Below are positions 48,102 to 56,255 of a DNA stretch of 64,000 bases, piece after piece (the first letter of the stretch is position 1; every line of letters starts with the position of its first letter). A program made the translations under genes and the position numbers. This DNA comes from an uncultured Pelagibacteraceae bacterium (GTDB lineage Bacteria > Pseudomonadota > Alphaproteobacteria > Pelagibacterales > Pelagibacteraceae), in the NCBI GenBank assembly GCA_902597335.1, contig CACJXK010000001.1, forward strand, positions 62,001 through 126,000. The letters run 5' to 3'. The notes below the pieces were generated by a model. The model ran no database searches. It saw only the letters and a program-made list of their open reading frames with translations, and had not been told where the DNA came from.

Positions 48102-51100
48102 TTTAGCTGTTTTTTTAGCTCTATATCAATAGCATCAATTCTTTTTGTATTTTTGGCAAGAGTTAAATACATTGTAGGAGTCACATATAAAGTAAAAAAA
48201 GTAGAAATTATCATTCCACCAAGTATTGTTGCACCAACTGCAAGTCTAGAGCCTTCTCCAGCTCCAGGTCCAATATTACCAATAACTAGTGGTAACATTG
48301 CTATCATAGTACTTAATGATGTCATAATTATTGGTCTAAATCTTAAACTGCAAGCCTCTTTCACAGCTTTCTCAATATCTTTACCTTTAGTTCTTAATTG
48401 ATTTGCATAATCAACTATAAGAATACTATTCTTTGTTGAAATTCCTATAAGGATTACAAGTGCGATTTGTGAGAAAATATTAATTGATGAATTTAAAAAT
48501 AATATGAATACCAAACCACCAAATACTGCGAGTGGTACGGTTAAAATAATTATAAATGGATGAATAAAAGAATTAAAAGTTGCAGACATAACTAAGTAGG
48601 CTGTCAATAAAGCTAGGGCAAAAATTATATAAAGTTCGTTACTTGTCTCTTTTAATTCTTCAGATTTACCTTTCCAAGTAATTTGTTTGTCAGGTGCTAC
48701 TTTAGTCATTGTTTCTTCAAGATATTTGATTGCTTCAGCTAGAGTATATCCTTCACTAATATTTGCAGATATTGTGACAGCTCTTTGTCTGTTATACCTT
48801 GATAATTTACTTGCTGTTCCTTTTTCACTAAATTCTACCAAGTTTGAAAGGGAAACCAAGTTTCCAGTTTTATCTGATCTTACAAATATTTTACTTAAAC
48901 TTTCTTTATCTTTTCTATCTTTTAAATATTGTTGTAAAATTATTGGATACTCTTTACCAAGTTTATTAAATTTTGTAACTGTTTTGCCTCCATATAGTGT
49001 TTCTAATGTTTGTCCTATTGCCTCTGCAGATATCCCCAAGTCTTTTGCTTTAATCTTGTTAATCTTTATATTTACTTCTGGTTTATTTCTACTGTAATCA
49101 GACTCTAATCTTGATAAATTTCTGTTTTGTCTAAGCATTCTAATAACTTGAGTTTGAATTTGTTCTAGCTCCTCGTAAGTATTTCCATAAATAACCATTT
49201 GGACTGGCTTGTTGTAACTCGAAACTCTAATAGATTGAGGCGATATAGGAAAAGCAAGTGTTTGAGGCACAGTAACAATTTTGCCTATGGCTTGTCTCAT
49301 GATTGTTTGCGAACTTTGCTTCCTATTTTTCCAATTATCTAAAAGTGAAATGATTAAAAAACTATTTTCAGAGCCAAATCCTGGGACAATCATAAGAAAT
49401 CTATTGTATGGACTATTTTCCTTATCTAGCAATGGTATCAGTCTTTTTTCAACGTCCTCGGCTCTTTTTTGAGTGTACTGAAAAGAACTGCCCTCATCTG
49501 TAAAGCCTATTACCAAATACACACCTCTATCTTCCATTGGTAATAGTTCTTTTTTTGAATAGCTATACAAAGCAGCTGAACCGATAATGATTAAAACAAT
49601 GAAAGTAATAATTGTCTTTTTTCTATTTATCCAAAATACTAAGGTTTCTGAATAAAAATTTAAAAAACCTTGAAAAAATTTATCAAACCTTTTTGTTAAA
49701 AAATTGGACTTTTTCTTTTTATCTAGAAATTTACTTCCAAGCATTGGCGAAAGCGTTAATGCAACAAACGATGAGACAACTATCGCAAAAGATAAGGCAA
49801 TTGCAGTCTCTTTAAATAAAGTTCCAGCAATTCCCTCTATAAATATTAGAGGTAAAAAAACTGCCACCAATATAAGAGTTGTTGCGATAATAGCAAAAGT
49901 AATTTGTTTTGAACCTTTGTATGCTGCTACCAACGGCGTTTCACCATTTTCGATCCTCCTATATATAGCATCAGTCATTATAACAGAGTCGTCTGTTATA
50001 ATTCCAATTGCTAAAATAAAACTCAATAAGACAAATATATTTATTGATAAGTCAAAGATATATAAACCTAAAAAGGTTGCGATTAAACTTACAGGTAAAG
50101 CAATAGCTGGAACTATTACTGCTTTTAAGTTACCTAAAAATAAATAAATTATTATTACAACTAATATGAAAGCAATAATTAAAGTTTTATAAACTTCATT
50201 TATAGCTTCACCTATATAAGTTGCTCTATTGAAAGCTATCTCTAAATTTAAATCTCCTGGCAAAGTTTTTTTAACTTCTTCAATTTTTTCCTTGATATCG
50301 TTGGAAAGCTCAACAGTAGATGCACCGCTCCTTGCATAAATACCTATTCCCATTGTATTCAGGTTTAAAGCTCCTTTACTTTGAGCTCTAAATAAAACTT
50401 TTTCAGTTACTGGACCTAACTCTAAATTTGCAACATCAGACAATCTTACAATATTATCTTTAGCTTTCTTGATTGGTAGCTGTTTGAGCTTTTCTAAGTC
50501 GTTATATGATTTATCAATATTAATTGTAAGATCAATATTTTCTGCCTCTAAAGTGCCAGCTGGTAATCGCACATTTTCATTTCTCAGTGATCTTTCAACT
50601 TCTTGGATAGTTAAATTATTTGCTGCAAGTTTTATTGGATCTATCCAAACCCTTATACTAAGTTCTCTCAGCCCACCGGTTCTTATTCGACCAACATTTT
50701 TGATGCTAGAAAATTGATCAACTAAATACCTTTCTGCGTAATCCCCAAGTTCAAGATCCGTCCAGGTTTCTGAGGATAGAGCCAGCCACATTGTGGTAGT
50801 AAAACCCGCAGATTGTTTGAGTATTCTGGGTGCATCCGCTTCTGAAGGAAGTCTTCCAACAATTCTAGCAACTCTCTCTCTTACATCATTTGCAGCATTA
50901 TCAAGATCAATATCTGTATCAAACTCAATATTTATTGTACTTTTTCCATTCTCTGATTTTGCATCAATATTTTTAATACCTTCTGCTCCTCCAATTACTT
51001 CTTCAATTACCTGAGTTACTTCCTCATCAACAATTGGAGCAGATGCAGAAGCATATTCCACTTGAACTTGAACCACAGGTGGTTGCAAACCTGATGGTAG

Positions 51101-51208
51101 TTCACGAACAGGTAACTTTGAAAAAACAAAAGTTCCAAAAACAACCAGTATTAAAGATAACACCCAAGATAATGCTGGTCTTCTAATACTTACATCAGTT
51201 AAATACAT
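48098..51208 (-). CDS. RND efflux pump inner-membrane transporter (HAE1-like)
   Basis: This 1036-residue AcrB/MexB-type proton-driven pump has 12 expected membrane helices and two large periplasmic loops. The N-terminus (DVSIRRPALSWVLSLILVVFG) is typical. The proton-relay aspartates are in AIGIITDDSVIMTDAI, the lysine in GISTKNSILIVDYANQLR, and GPGAGEGSRLAVG near the C-terminus is conserved. Substrates are unknown. It lies eight bases after the periplasmic adaptor gene. No TolC-type outer-membrane gene is nearby. Confidence 0.92.
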   Translation of the reverse strand: MYLTDVSIRRPALSWVLSLILVVFGTFVFSKLPVRELPSGLQPPVVQVQVEYASASAPIVDEEVTQVIEEVIGGAEGIKNIDAKSENGKSTINIEFDTDIDLDNAANDVRERVARIVGRLPSEADAPRILKQSAGFTTTMWLALSSETWTDLELGDYAERYLVDQFSSIKNVGRIRTGGLRELSIRVWIDPIKLAANNLTIQEVERSLRNENVRLPAGTLEAENIDLTINIDKSYNDLEKLKQLPIKKAKDNIVRLSDVANLELGPVTEKVLFRAQSKGALNLNTMGIGIYARSGASTVELSNDIKEKIEEVKKTLPGDLNLEIAFNRATYIGEAINEVYKTLIIAFILVVIIIYLFLGNLKAVIVPAIALPVSLIATFLGLYIFDLSINIFVLLSFILAIGIITDDSVIMTDAIYRRIENGETPLVAAYKGSKQITFAIIATTLILVAVFLPLIFIEGIAGTLFKETAIALSFAIVVSSFVALTLSPMLGSKFLDKKKKSNFLTKRFDKFFQGFLNFYSETLVFWINRKKTIITFIVLIIIGSAALYSYSKKELLPMEDRGVYLVIGFTDEGSSFQYTQKRAEDVEKRLIPLLDKENSPYNRFLMIVPGFGSENSFLIISLLDNWKNRKQSSQTIMRQAIGKIVTVPQTLAFPISPQSIRVSSYNKPVQMVIYGNTYEELEQIQTQVIRMLRQNRNLSRLESDYSRNKPEVNIKINKIKAKDLGISAEAIGQTLETLYGGKTVTKFNKLGKEYPIILQQYLKDRKDKESLSKIFVRSDKTGNLVSLSNLVEFSEKGTASKLSRYNRQRAVTISANISEGYTLAEAIKYLEETMTKVAPDKQITWKGKSEELKETSNELYIIFALALLTAYLVMSATFNSFIHPFIIILTVPLAVFGGLVFILFLNSSINIFSQIALVILIGISTKNSILIVDYANQLRTKGKDIEKAVKEACSLRFRPIIMTSLSTMIAMLPLVIGNIGPGAGEGSRLAVGATILGGMIISTFFTLYVTPTMYLTLAKNTKRIDAIDIELKKQLN

Positions 51209-51216
51209 TTAATTGT

Positions 51217-52218
51217 TTATTTTTTATCTTCTTTTTTTTCTGTTTCTGACTTTCCAAATAAATTCTTTATCCAGTCAAACTTTCCTTTTTTTGCCTGCGT
51301 ATTATCGGATTTTGGTTTTTTGCCCCAATCGGATTTACTTTTTTTAGCTCCAGCTTTTATAGGTTTAATTTTACCATTTGGTCTTACTTTTTTTAGACCC
51401 TCGGCAACAACTATATCACCTTTATTTAATCCAGATTTGACTTCAAGATATCCTTGACTTCTATTTCCAATTATTACCTCGACTCTATTAGTTATATTTT
51501 TGTCATCTACTTTATATATATAAACTTTATTACCTTCTAAGATTACACTTGTATCTGGAATTCCTAAAGAATCTCTTTCATTGTATTTGATAGTAACTTC
51601 CATTAGTGCCCCTGGTAAGATTTCAGAATTTGAGTTTTGAAGTTTAACTCTAAGTCTAAGCGATCTATTACTGACGTCAATTTTACTTGCAATCGAGTCT
51701 ACAATACCTTTATATATTTTTTCTTTATTTCCAGAAAATCTAACATCAACACTTAATCCTTTTTTCACAAAAGGTGCGAATACTTCAGGTACATCAACAT
51801 CTATAAATAAAAAAGACGCATCTTCAATATCAATTATTACTGAGCTTTCTGAAACATTAATATCATCTGAAAAGTTTCTTTTACCTATGACACCATCAAA
51901 AGGTGCTCTAATGGTTCTATTTTTTAATTTTGCTACTATGTCTCCAGCTTTAACTTTAGTATTATATTCTATCTCTTCTAAAATTTCATACTTTTCTATA
52001 TTGTATGACTGTACTTTTATTGGAACAGCTGTTCCAAAGGTTTCAACTATATTTTGGAATTTTCTTTCCTCAACAGTTTTTACTATAATCCCTGGTGGTG
52101 GTCTTTTGCTAAACTTTTTTTTGAAGTGGTTACCAATCATTGTTCTTGCAATGATTACACCTGCAATAATTATAAAAAATATTACAATTATAGTAGTTAC
52201 TTTTGTTGATCTTTTCAT
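51217..52218 (-). CDS. RND periplasmic adaptor (membrane fusion protein) lacking the alpha-hairpin
   Basis: The 333-residue adaptor has an N-terminal membrane anchor (residues 8-28), a lipoyl domain, a beta-barrel domain (VPEVFAPFVKKGLSVDVRF) and a membrane-proximal domain (GNRSQGYLEVKSGLNKGD). In normal adaptors the two lipoyl half-motifs are separated by a long coiled-coil hairpin. Here VKAGDIVAKLKN runs straight into RTIRAPFDGVIGKR (residues 89-113), so the hairpin is absent. A ~45-residue Lys/Ser-rich tail ends the protein. It sits three bases after sseA and eight before the pump gene. Confidence 0.9.
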   Translation of the reverse strand: MKRSTKVTTIIVIFFIIIAGVIIARTMIGNHFKKKFSKRPPPGIIVKTVEERKFQNIVETFGTAVPIKVQSYNIEKYEILEEIEYNTKVKAGDIVAKLKNRTIRAPFDGVIGKRNFSDDINVSESSVIIDIEDASFLFIDVDVPEVFAPFVKKGLSVDVRFSGNKEKIYKGIVDSIASKIDVSNRSLRLRVKLQNSNSEILPGALMEVTIKYNERDSLGIPDTSVILEGNKVYIYKVDDKNITNRVEVIIGNRSQGYLEVKSGLNKGDIVVAEGLKKVRPNGKIKPIKAGAKKSKSDWGKKPKSDNTQAKKGKFDWIKNLFGKSETEKKEDKK

Positions 52219-52221
52219 ATT

Positions 52222-53037
52222 CTATAATCTTCCATACTCAGCCCATGATCCATCATAAACTGTAGGAGAATATGTATTATTTACTAGGGAATATGCAAGA
52301 CTTAAAACACAAGCAGTAATACCAGAACCACAAGAAAAAACTCTATTGTTTTCATTTATGTTAATTATTTCCTCGAACTTTTTTGAGATTTCAGTCTTAT
52401 TTTTAAATGTGTTGTCATTAGTATTAATAAGTTCTTTAAATGGAAGACACAAAGAATTTGGTATAGATCCACTTCTAACATTTTTTCTTGGATCTGGGGC
52501 AGTCCCATCAAATCTTTCCCTGCTTCTTGCATCAATAACTTTAAAATCATTTGTTTTTAAGTTGTCATTGATTTCTTTAATATTTTTAACAAGATATTTA
52601 TTTTCTGTAGCTATATATTTTGACTTAAAAATATTTGTATTTTCATTAGTTGTTATTTTATTTTCTATTTTCCATTTTTTTAAACCACCATCCAAAATAC
52701 TTACTAACTTTTTATCATGACCAAAATAAATAAAATTATACCATCCTCTGCAAGAGCTTATTACATCTGAGTTATCATAAATTATTATTCTATCTTCATT
52801 TGAAATTCCTAAAGACGATATAATTTCCTCCCATTTTTCTTTTGTTGGAAGCATGTGGGGTAATTCAGTATTCTGTTCTGAGTTTTTTTCTAGATCAAAA
52901 AAAATTGCACCTGGAATATGTTGATTCAAATATTCTTCATATGGATTTCTGTTTACTCCAGGCATATGCCATGAACAGTCTATTATTTTAACATCATTTA
53001 AATTTTTTTCTAACCAATCGGATGAAACAAGTGACAT
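52222..53037 (-). CDS. sseA: 3-mercaptopyruvate sulfurtransferase / rhodanese
   Basis: The 271-residue protein has two rhodanese domains. The first, inactive one includes IDCSWHMPGVNRNPYEEYLNQHIPGA, and the second carries the catalytic cysteine in VFSCGSGITACVLSLAY. The CGSG(V/I)TA loop is the mercaptopyruvate-type motif, as opposed to the CRKGVTA thiosulfate type. It transfers sulfur from 3-mercaptopyruvate. It lies one base after msrA and three before the adaptor gene. Confidence 0.92.
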   Translation of the reverse strand: MSLVSSDWLEKNLNDVKIIDCSWHMPGVNRNPYEEYLNQHIPGAIFFDLEKNSEQNTELPHMLPTKEKWEEIISSLGISNEDRIIIYDNSDVISSCRGWYNFIYFGHDKKLVSILDGGLKKWKIENKITTNENTNIFKSKYIATENKYLVKNIKEINDNLKTNDFKVIDARSRERFDGTAPDPRKNVRSGSIPNSLCLPFKELINTNDNTFKNKTEISKKFEEIININENNRVFSCGSGITACVLSLAYSLVNNTYSPTVYDGSWAEYGRL

Positions 53038-53038
53038 T

Positions 53039-53482
53039 CTATCTTTTATCTAAGTACTTCTGATGATATTCCTCTGCAGTACAGTAATTTTTTAATTCAG
53101 AAAGTTTGGTAACTACTCTCCCGGATAGCCTTACGTTTTCTTCATCTATAATTTTTTGGGCCACTCTTTTTTGTTCATCGTTAAGATAAAATATTTCACT
53201 TCTATATTGTGTACCGAAATCAGGTCCCTGAGAATTTAATGTTGTTGGATCGTGAAATTCAAAAAATTTTCTTATTATCTCATCATAAGAAATTACTTTT
53301 GGATCAAATTCAAGTTTAACAGCTTCTGCGTGATTTGTTGTCCCAGTACAAACCTCTCTATAATTTGTGTTTTGGCTATTACCTCCACAGTATCCAACCT
53401 CAGTTCTGTAAACACCGTCTAGTTGTTCATATTTTTTTTCTGGACCCCAAAAACATCCTAAAGCTAAAACTGCTATTTCCAT
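53039..53482 (-). CDS. msrA: Peptide-methionine (S)-S-oxide reductase
   Basis: MsrA repairs methionine-S-sulfoxide in oxidised proteins. The 147-residue protein holds the core domain only: catalytic cysteine in ALGCFWGPEKKYEQ, VGYCGG, NYREVCTGTTNHAEAV, and FEFHDPTTLNSQGPDFGTQYRS. It ends with AEEYHQKYL, with no extra C-terminal recycling region. It heads the msrA-sseA-adaptor-RND unit and is separated by only 34 bases from the divergent permease gene. Confidence 0.95.
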   Translation of the reverse strand: MEIAVLALGCFWGPEKKYEQLDGVYRTEVGYCGGNSQNTNYREVCTGTTNHAEAVKLEFDPKVISYDEIIRKFFEFHDPTTLNSQGPDFGTQYRSEIFYLNDEQKRVAQKIIDEENVRLSGRVVTKLSELKNYCTAEEYHQKYLDKR

Positions 53483-53516
53483 AGATTAATGCTATAATAC
53501 TTATATAATTAAATCC
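53483..53516. promoter_or_regulatory. Short divergent promoter region between msrA and a DMT permease
   Basis: The 34-base gap contains TATAAT on the plus strand (53493-53498) and TATTAT/TATAAG-like boxes on the minus strand. Any -35 elements must lie inside the coding sequences, so the two promoters would overlap and may exclude each other. Confidence 0.3.
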
Positions 53517-54398
53517 ATGCTATCCAAAAATCAATTAGGCTTTTTGTACATGTTTTCTTCTATATGTGCTTTTTCAATGATGGATGTTTTAGTAAAATGG
53601 TCAGAAAATTATCCAGTCGGTGAGGTACTTTTTTTTAGAGGATTTTGTGGACTAATCCCAATTTTTTTTTTGATACCAAAAGAAAATTATAAAAATTTTT
53701 ATAAAACAGAAAAACCAAAATTACATATAGCAAGGTGTTTAGCAGGATTAGTTGCTATTGTTTCAGTATTTATTGCTTTAAGAAATTTACCATTAGCTAC
53801 GGTTGTAAGCATGTCATTTGCTGCACCAATTTTTACAACAATAATGTCTATATATTTTTTATCTGAAAAAATTGGAAGGTATCGATGGCTTGCAGTTTTA
53901 ATAGGGTTTTTAGGAGTAATAATTATTACACAACCAGGCATTTCAAGTCTAAATGTATATTATATTTATCCTATTATTTTTTGTATTGGCATGTCATATG
54001 TTGCAATTACAATCAGACAATTATCATTTACTGAACCAGTATGGCTTATCTCTTTTTATTTTTCTGTTTCTATATCTATCTTAGGATTGTTAACCATACC
54101 TTATGGTTGGGTAATGCCCTCTATCTTAGATTTTATTTTATTGTGTATGGTAGGCCTTTTAGGGGGGACTGCAAATTTATTATTAAGTCAGTCTTATAAA
54201 TTGTCTGAAGTATCGTTAGTGACTCCAATCAAATATCTTAGTTTAGTATTTGCTATAATATTTGGCTATTTTATATGGAGTGAAATTCCTACCTATAAAA
54301 CTTTGTTGGGAGCCTTTTTAGTAATTTTATCTTCATTGATAATTTTTAGAAGGGAAATATATTTAAAAAAATCTACCCTTGTTTTAAAAAATGAGTAA
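53517..54398 (+). CDS. DMT-superfamily (EamA) permease
   Basis: The 293-residue membrane protein has ten predicted helices in two EamA repeats. The first starts with NQLGFLYMFSSICAFSMMDVLVKW and GEVLFFRGFCGLIP; the second contains FCIGMSYVAITIRQLS and ends TLLGAFLVILSSLIIF. EamA transporters carry amino acids, nucleobases or other small metabolites; substrate unknown here. It overlaps the DNA glycosylase gene by eight bases. Confidence 0.88.
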   Translation: MLSKNQLGFLYMFSSICAFSMMDVLVKWSENYPVGEVLFFRGFCGLIPIFFLIPKENYKNFYKTEKPKLHIARCLAGLVAIVSVFIALRNLPLATVVSMSFAAPIFTTIMSIYFLSEKIGRYRWLAVLIGFLGVIIITQPGISSLNVYYIYPIIFCIGMSYVAITIRQLSFTEPVWLISFYFSVSISILGLLTIPYGWVMPSILDFILLCMVGLLGGTANLLLSQSYKLSEVSLVTPIKYLSLVFAIIFGYFIWSEIPTYKTLLGAFLVILSSLIIFRREIYLKKSTLVLKNE

Positions 54399-55014
54399 AC
54401 CACCAATATACTGGTCAAAGGCAATTAAGCATCTTTCAAAGGATAAAATAATGAAGAAACTTATTTTGAAGTATAAAGATAAAACTTTAACTTCTAGGAA
54501 AGATATTTTTTTATCATTATGTAAAAGTATAATTGGACAACAAATTAGTGTAGCTGCTGCAAATTCAGTTTTTTTGAAGTTTAAAAAGGAGTGTGGAGGA
54601 AAAATAAATCCAAAAGTAGTAAATACAATTCCTTCATATAGATTAAAAAAATGTGGTTTAAGTAGACAAAAAGTAAGAGGTATAAAAGAGTTAGCAAAAA
54701 AATTTATTAATAAATCTTTTAATCCAAGAATTATTAAAACAATGAATGATGAAGAAGCAATTCTTTATTTGTCAGAACTAAGACAAATAGGTAGATGGTC
54801 TGCAGAAATGATATTGCTATTTACATATAACAGGTCTAATATTTGGCCAGTACAGGATATTGGTTTGCTAAGAGCAATTTCTAATAACTATAAAAAGAGC
54901 TACTTGCCTCCTTTGGGCTACGTAAATCGTTTAAAAAAGAGATTTTCGCCGTATTGTTCAGTTGCAACTTGGTATTTATGGCGCTCTATTGATGATGAAC
55001 CCGTGCAATATTAA
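54391..55014 (+). CDS. alkA: DNA-3-methyladenine glycosylase II, AlkA-like HhH-GPD
   Basis: This 207-residue base-excision glycosylase has the HhH-GPD core. IIGQQISVAAANSVFLKF, the helix-hairpin-helix LSELRQIGRWSAEMILLF and the catalytic aspartate in WPVQDIGLLRAI can be seen, with WYLWRSID at the end. It lacks the N-terminal TBP-like domain of E. coli AlkA, as do many compact homologues. There are no Fe-S cysteines, so it is not an EndoIII/MutY type. It is translationally coupled to the upstream permease and convergent with a DUF1330 gene (four-base overlap). Confidence 0.9.
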   Translation: MSKPPIYWSKAIKHLSKDKIMKKLILKYKDKTLTSRKDIFLSLCKSIIGQQISVAAANSVFLKFKKECGGKINPKVVNTIPSYRLKKCGLSRQKVRGIKELAKKFINKSFNPRIIKTMNDEEAILYLSELRQIGRWSAEMILLFTYNRSNIWPVQDIGLLRAISNNYKKSYLPPLGYVNRLKKRFSPYCSVATWYLWRSIDDEPVQY

Positions 55015-55298
55015 CTACCTTCAACTATCTGATGGTGTCTCACAGCATGATCTTTAATAATGTCGAGTGCTTCCTGATATTCTGGCGAGTCGTAAAATTC
55101 TATTGCTGTTTTATAATTTGGAAATTCTAGAACAGTTGTTCTAGGAGAATCTATTCCTTCATTTGTTCTATTTTTTCCACCTCTAATTAAAAATTTACCT
55201 GAGTATTTTTCTGCAGCAAACGTAGCTTTTATCGCATATTCCTTTAGTTTTTCTTCACTATTGATTTTTTCCCACATGCATACAACGTAACCTTTCAC
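55011..55298 (-). CDS. DUF1330 family protein
   Basis: The 95-residue small protein belongs to the DUF1330 group (dimeric alpha/beta ferredoxin-like fold). The family pattern is clear: KYSGKFLIRGGKNRTNEG, TTVLEFPNYKTAIEFYDSPEYQEALDI. No enzymatic function is established for the family that I can vouch for. It is the second of two tandem paralogues on the minus strand. Confidence 0.8.
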   Translation of the reverse strand: MKGYVVCMWEKINSEEKLKEYAIKATFAAEKYSGKFLIRGGKNRTNEGIDSPRTTVLEFPNYKTAIEFYDSPEYQEALDIIKDHAVRHHQIVEGS

Positions 55299-55339
55299 AA
55301 TTCTCCTTTTATTTAGTTATATACTTAAAATTTATTTTA

Positions 55340-55642
55340 TCAAATATCTTCTTGGTTTACTCCTTCAACAATGAACATAGTTCTCTTAGTAGTATCTTCA
55401 GCGTAAGACCAAGCTGTTTTGTAATCATTCGACTCATGACAAGATAGAGCATTATCGTAACTAGGAAACTCCCAAATAACAGTTCGTACAATGTTTTCAC
55501 CACTAAATGATTTTAACTTTCCACCCCTTACAACTGGTTTTCCCCCATAGCTTTTTATTATAGGTATAGCTTTTTCACCGTATTTTTTTAAGTTATCCAT
55601 ATTAGAGATTTCTAAGTATAGACTTATCCAATAAGTTTTCAT
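55340..55642 (-). CDS. DUF1330 family protein, paralogue
   Basis: The 100-residue protein has the same order of motifs as its downstream neighbour (SYGGKPVVRGGKLKSFSGE, RTVIWEFPSYDNALSCHESNDYK) but has diverged widely. The 41-base gap between them is short enough for co-transcription. It starts 42 bases from the divergent phosphoribosyltransferase gene. Function unknown. Confidence 0.78.
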   Translation of the reverse strand: MKTYWISLYLEISNMDNLKKYGEKAIPIIKSYGGKPVVRGGKLKSFSGENIVRTVIWEFPSYDNALSCHESNDYKTAWSYAEDTTKRTMFIVEGVNQEDI

Positions 55643-55684
55643 ATTTACCCTTTTTTAATTTTTTATTTATGATACCAAATTTCT

Positions 55685-56206
55685 ATGGCTGATAAATTAA
55701 TAATAACATATGAAGAATATAAATCTGCCGTTGAAAAACTTGCCCTAGAAATAGAAAAAAAATACAAGCCGACAGTTCTTGTTGGCATAATGAGAGGTGC
55801 TGCACCAATCATAGATATTTTGTCCAGAATTTTTAAACTACCAACTGCTTATGTTGTTATACAAAGTTATTCTGGTGATACGGTTCAAAATAAACAAGGA
55901 GAATTGATTTTTGCTAGAGATATTAGCGCGATTGCAACGAACGAAAATTTTAAAAAAGTTTTGTTAGTAGATGATCTATCTGACACGGGATTAACATTGA
56001 ACAAAAGTATAGATTGGCTAAAAGAGTATGATCCAATTAAAAATTATATAAATGAGATAAAGACTGCATGTCTATGGAAAAAAAAATCATCTTCATTTAC
56101 ACCTGACTTCTGTCCAATTTTATTAGAAAATGATCCTTGGATAGTTCAGCCATCAGAGTATTACGATGAAGTTGATATTGAGGCATTGAAAAAGAAACAT
56201 TCTTAA
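55685..56206 (+). CDS. Purine-type phosphoribosyltransferase
   Basis: This 173-residue type I phosphoribosyltransferase has VLVGIMRGAAPIIDILSR near the N-terminus, the PRPP-binding loop KVLLVDDLSDTGLTLNKS and a C-terminal DPWIVQPSEYY segment. It resembles xanthine/guanine/hypoxanthine enzymes (Gpt/Hpt), which turn free bases into nucleotides using PRPP. Which base it prefers cannot be told by eye. It converges on a BMP-type nucleoside importer operon, which fits purine salvage. Confidence 0.8.
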   Translation: MADKLIITYEEYKSAVEKLALEIEKKYKPTVLVGIMRGAAPIIDILSRIFKLPTAYVVIQSYSGDTVQNKQGELIFARDISAIATNENFKKVLLVDDLSDTGLTLNKSIDWLKEYDPIKNYINEIKTACLWKKKSSSFTPDFCPILLENDPWIVQPSEYYDEVDIEALKKKHS

Positions 56207-56209
56207 AAA

Positions 56210-56233
56210 AAAGGCCAGACAAAGCTGGCCTTT
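56210..56233. terminator. Bidirectional intrinsic terminator
   Basis: AAAGGCCAG and CTGGCCTTT form a perfect 9-bp stem with a 6-base loop. On the minus strand it is followed by an eight-base T run, so it ends the BMP-transporter operon well. On the plus strand the run is weaker but would still end the phosphoribosyltransferase transcript. Confidence 0.85.
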
Positions 56234-56255
56234 AATTTAAATTTATAAAAAGAAA

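Noticed and set aside
49704..50147. 147-codon plus-strand open frame (and others at 48687-49097) opposite the RND pump gene
   Set aside because: Antisense to an intact RND gene and without independent coding evidence such as a ribosome site or known motifs.
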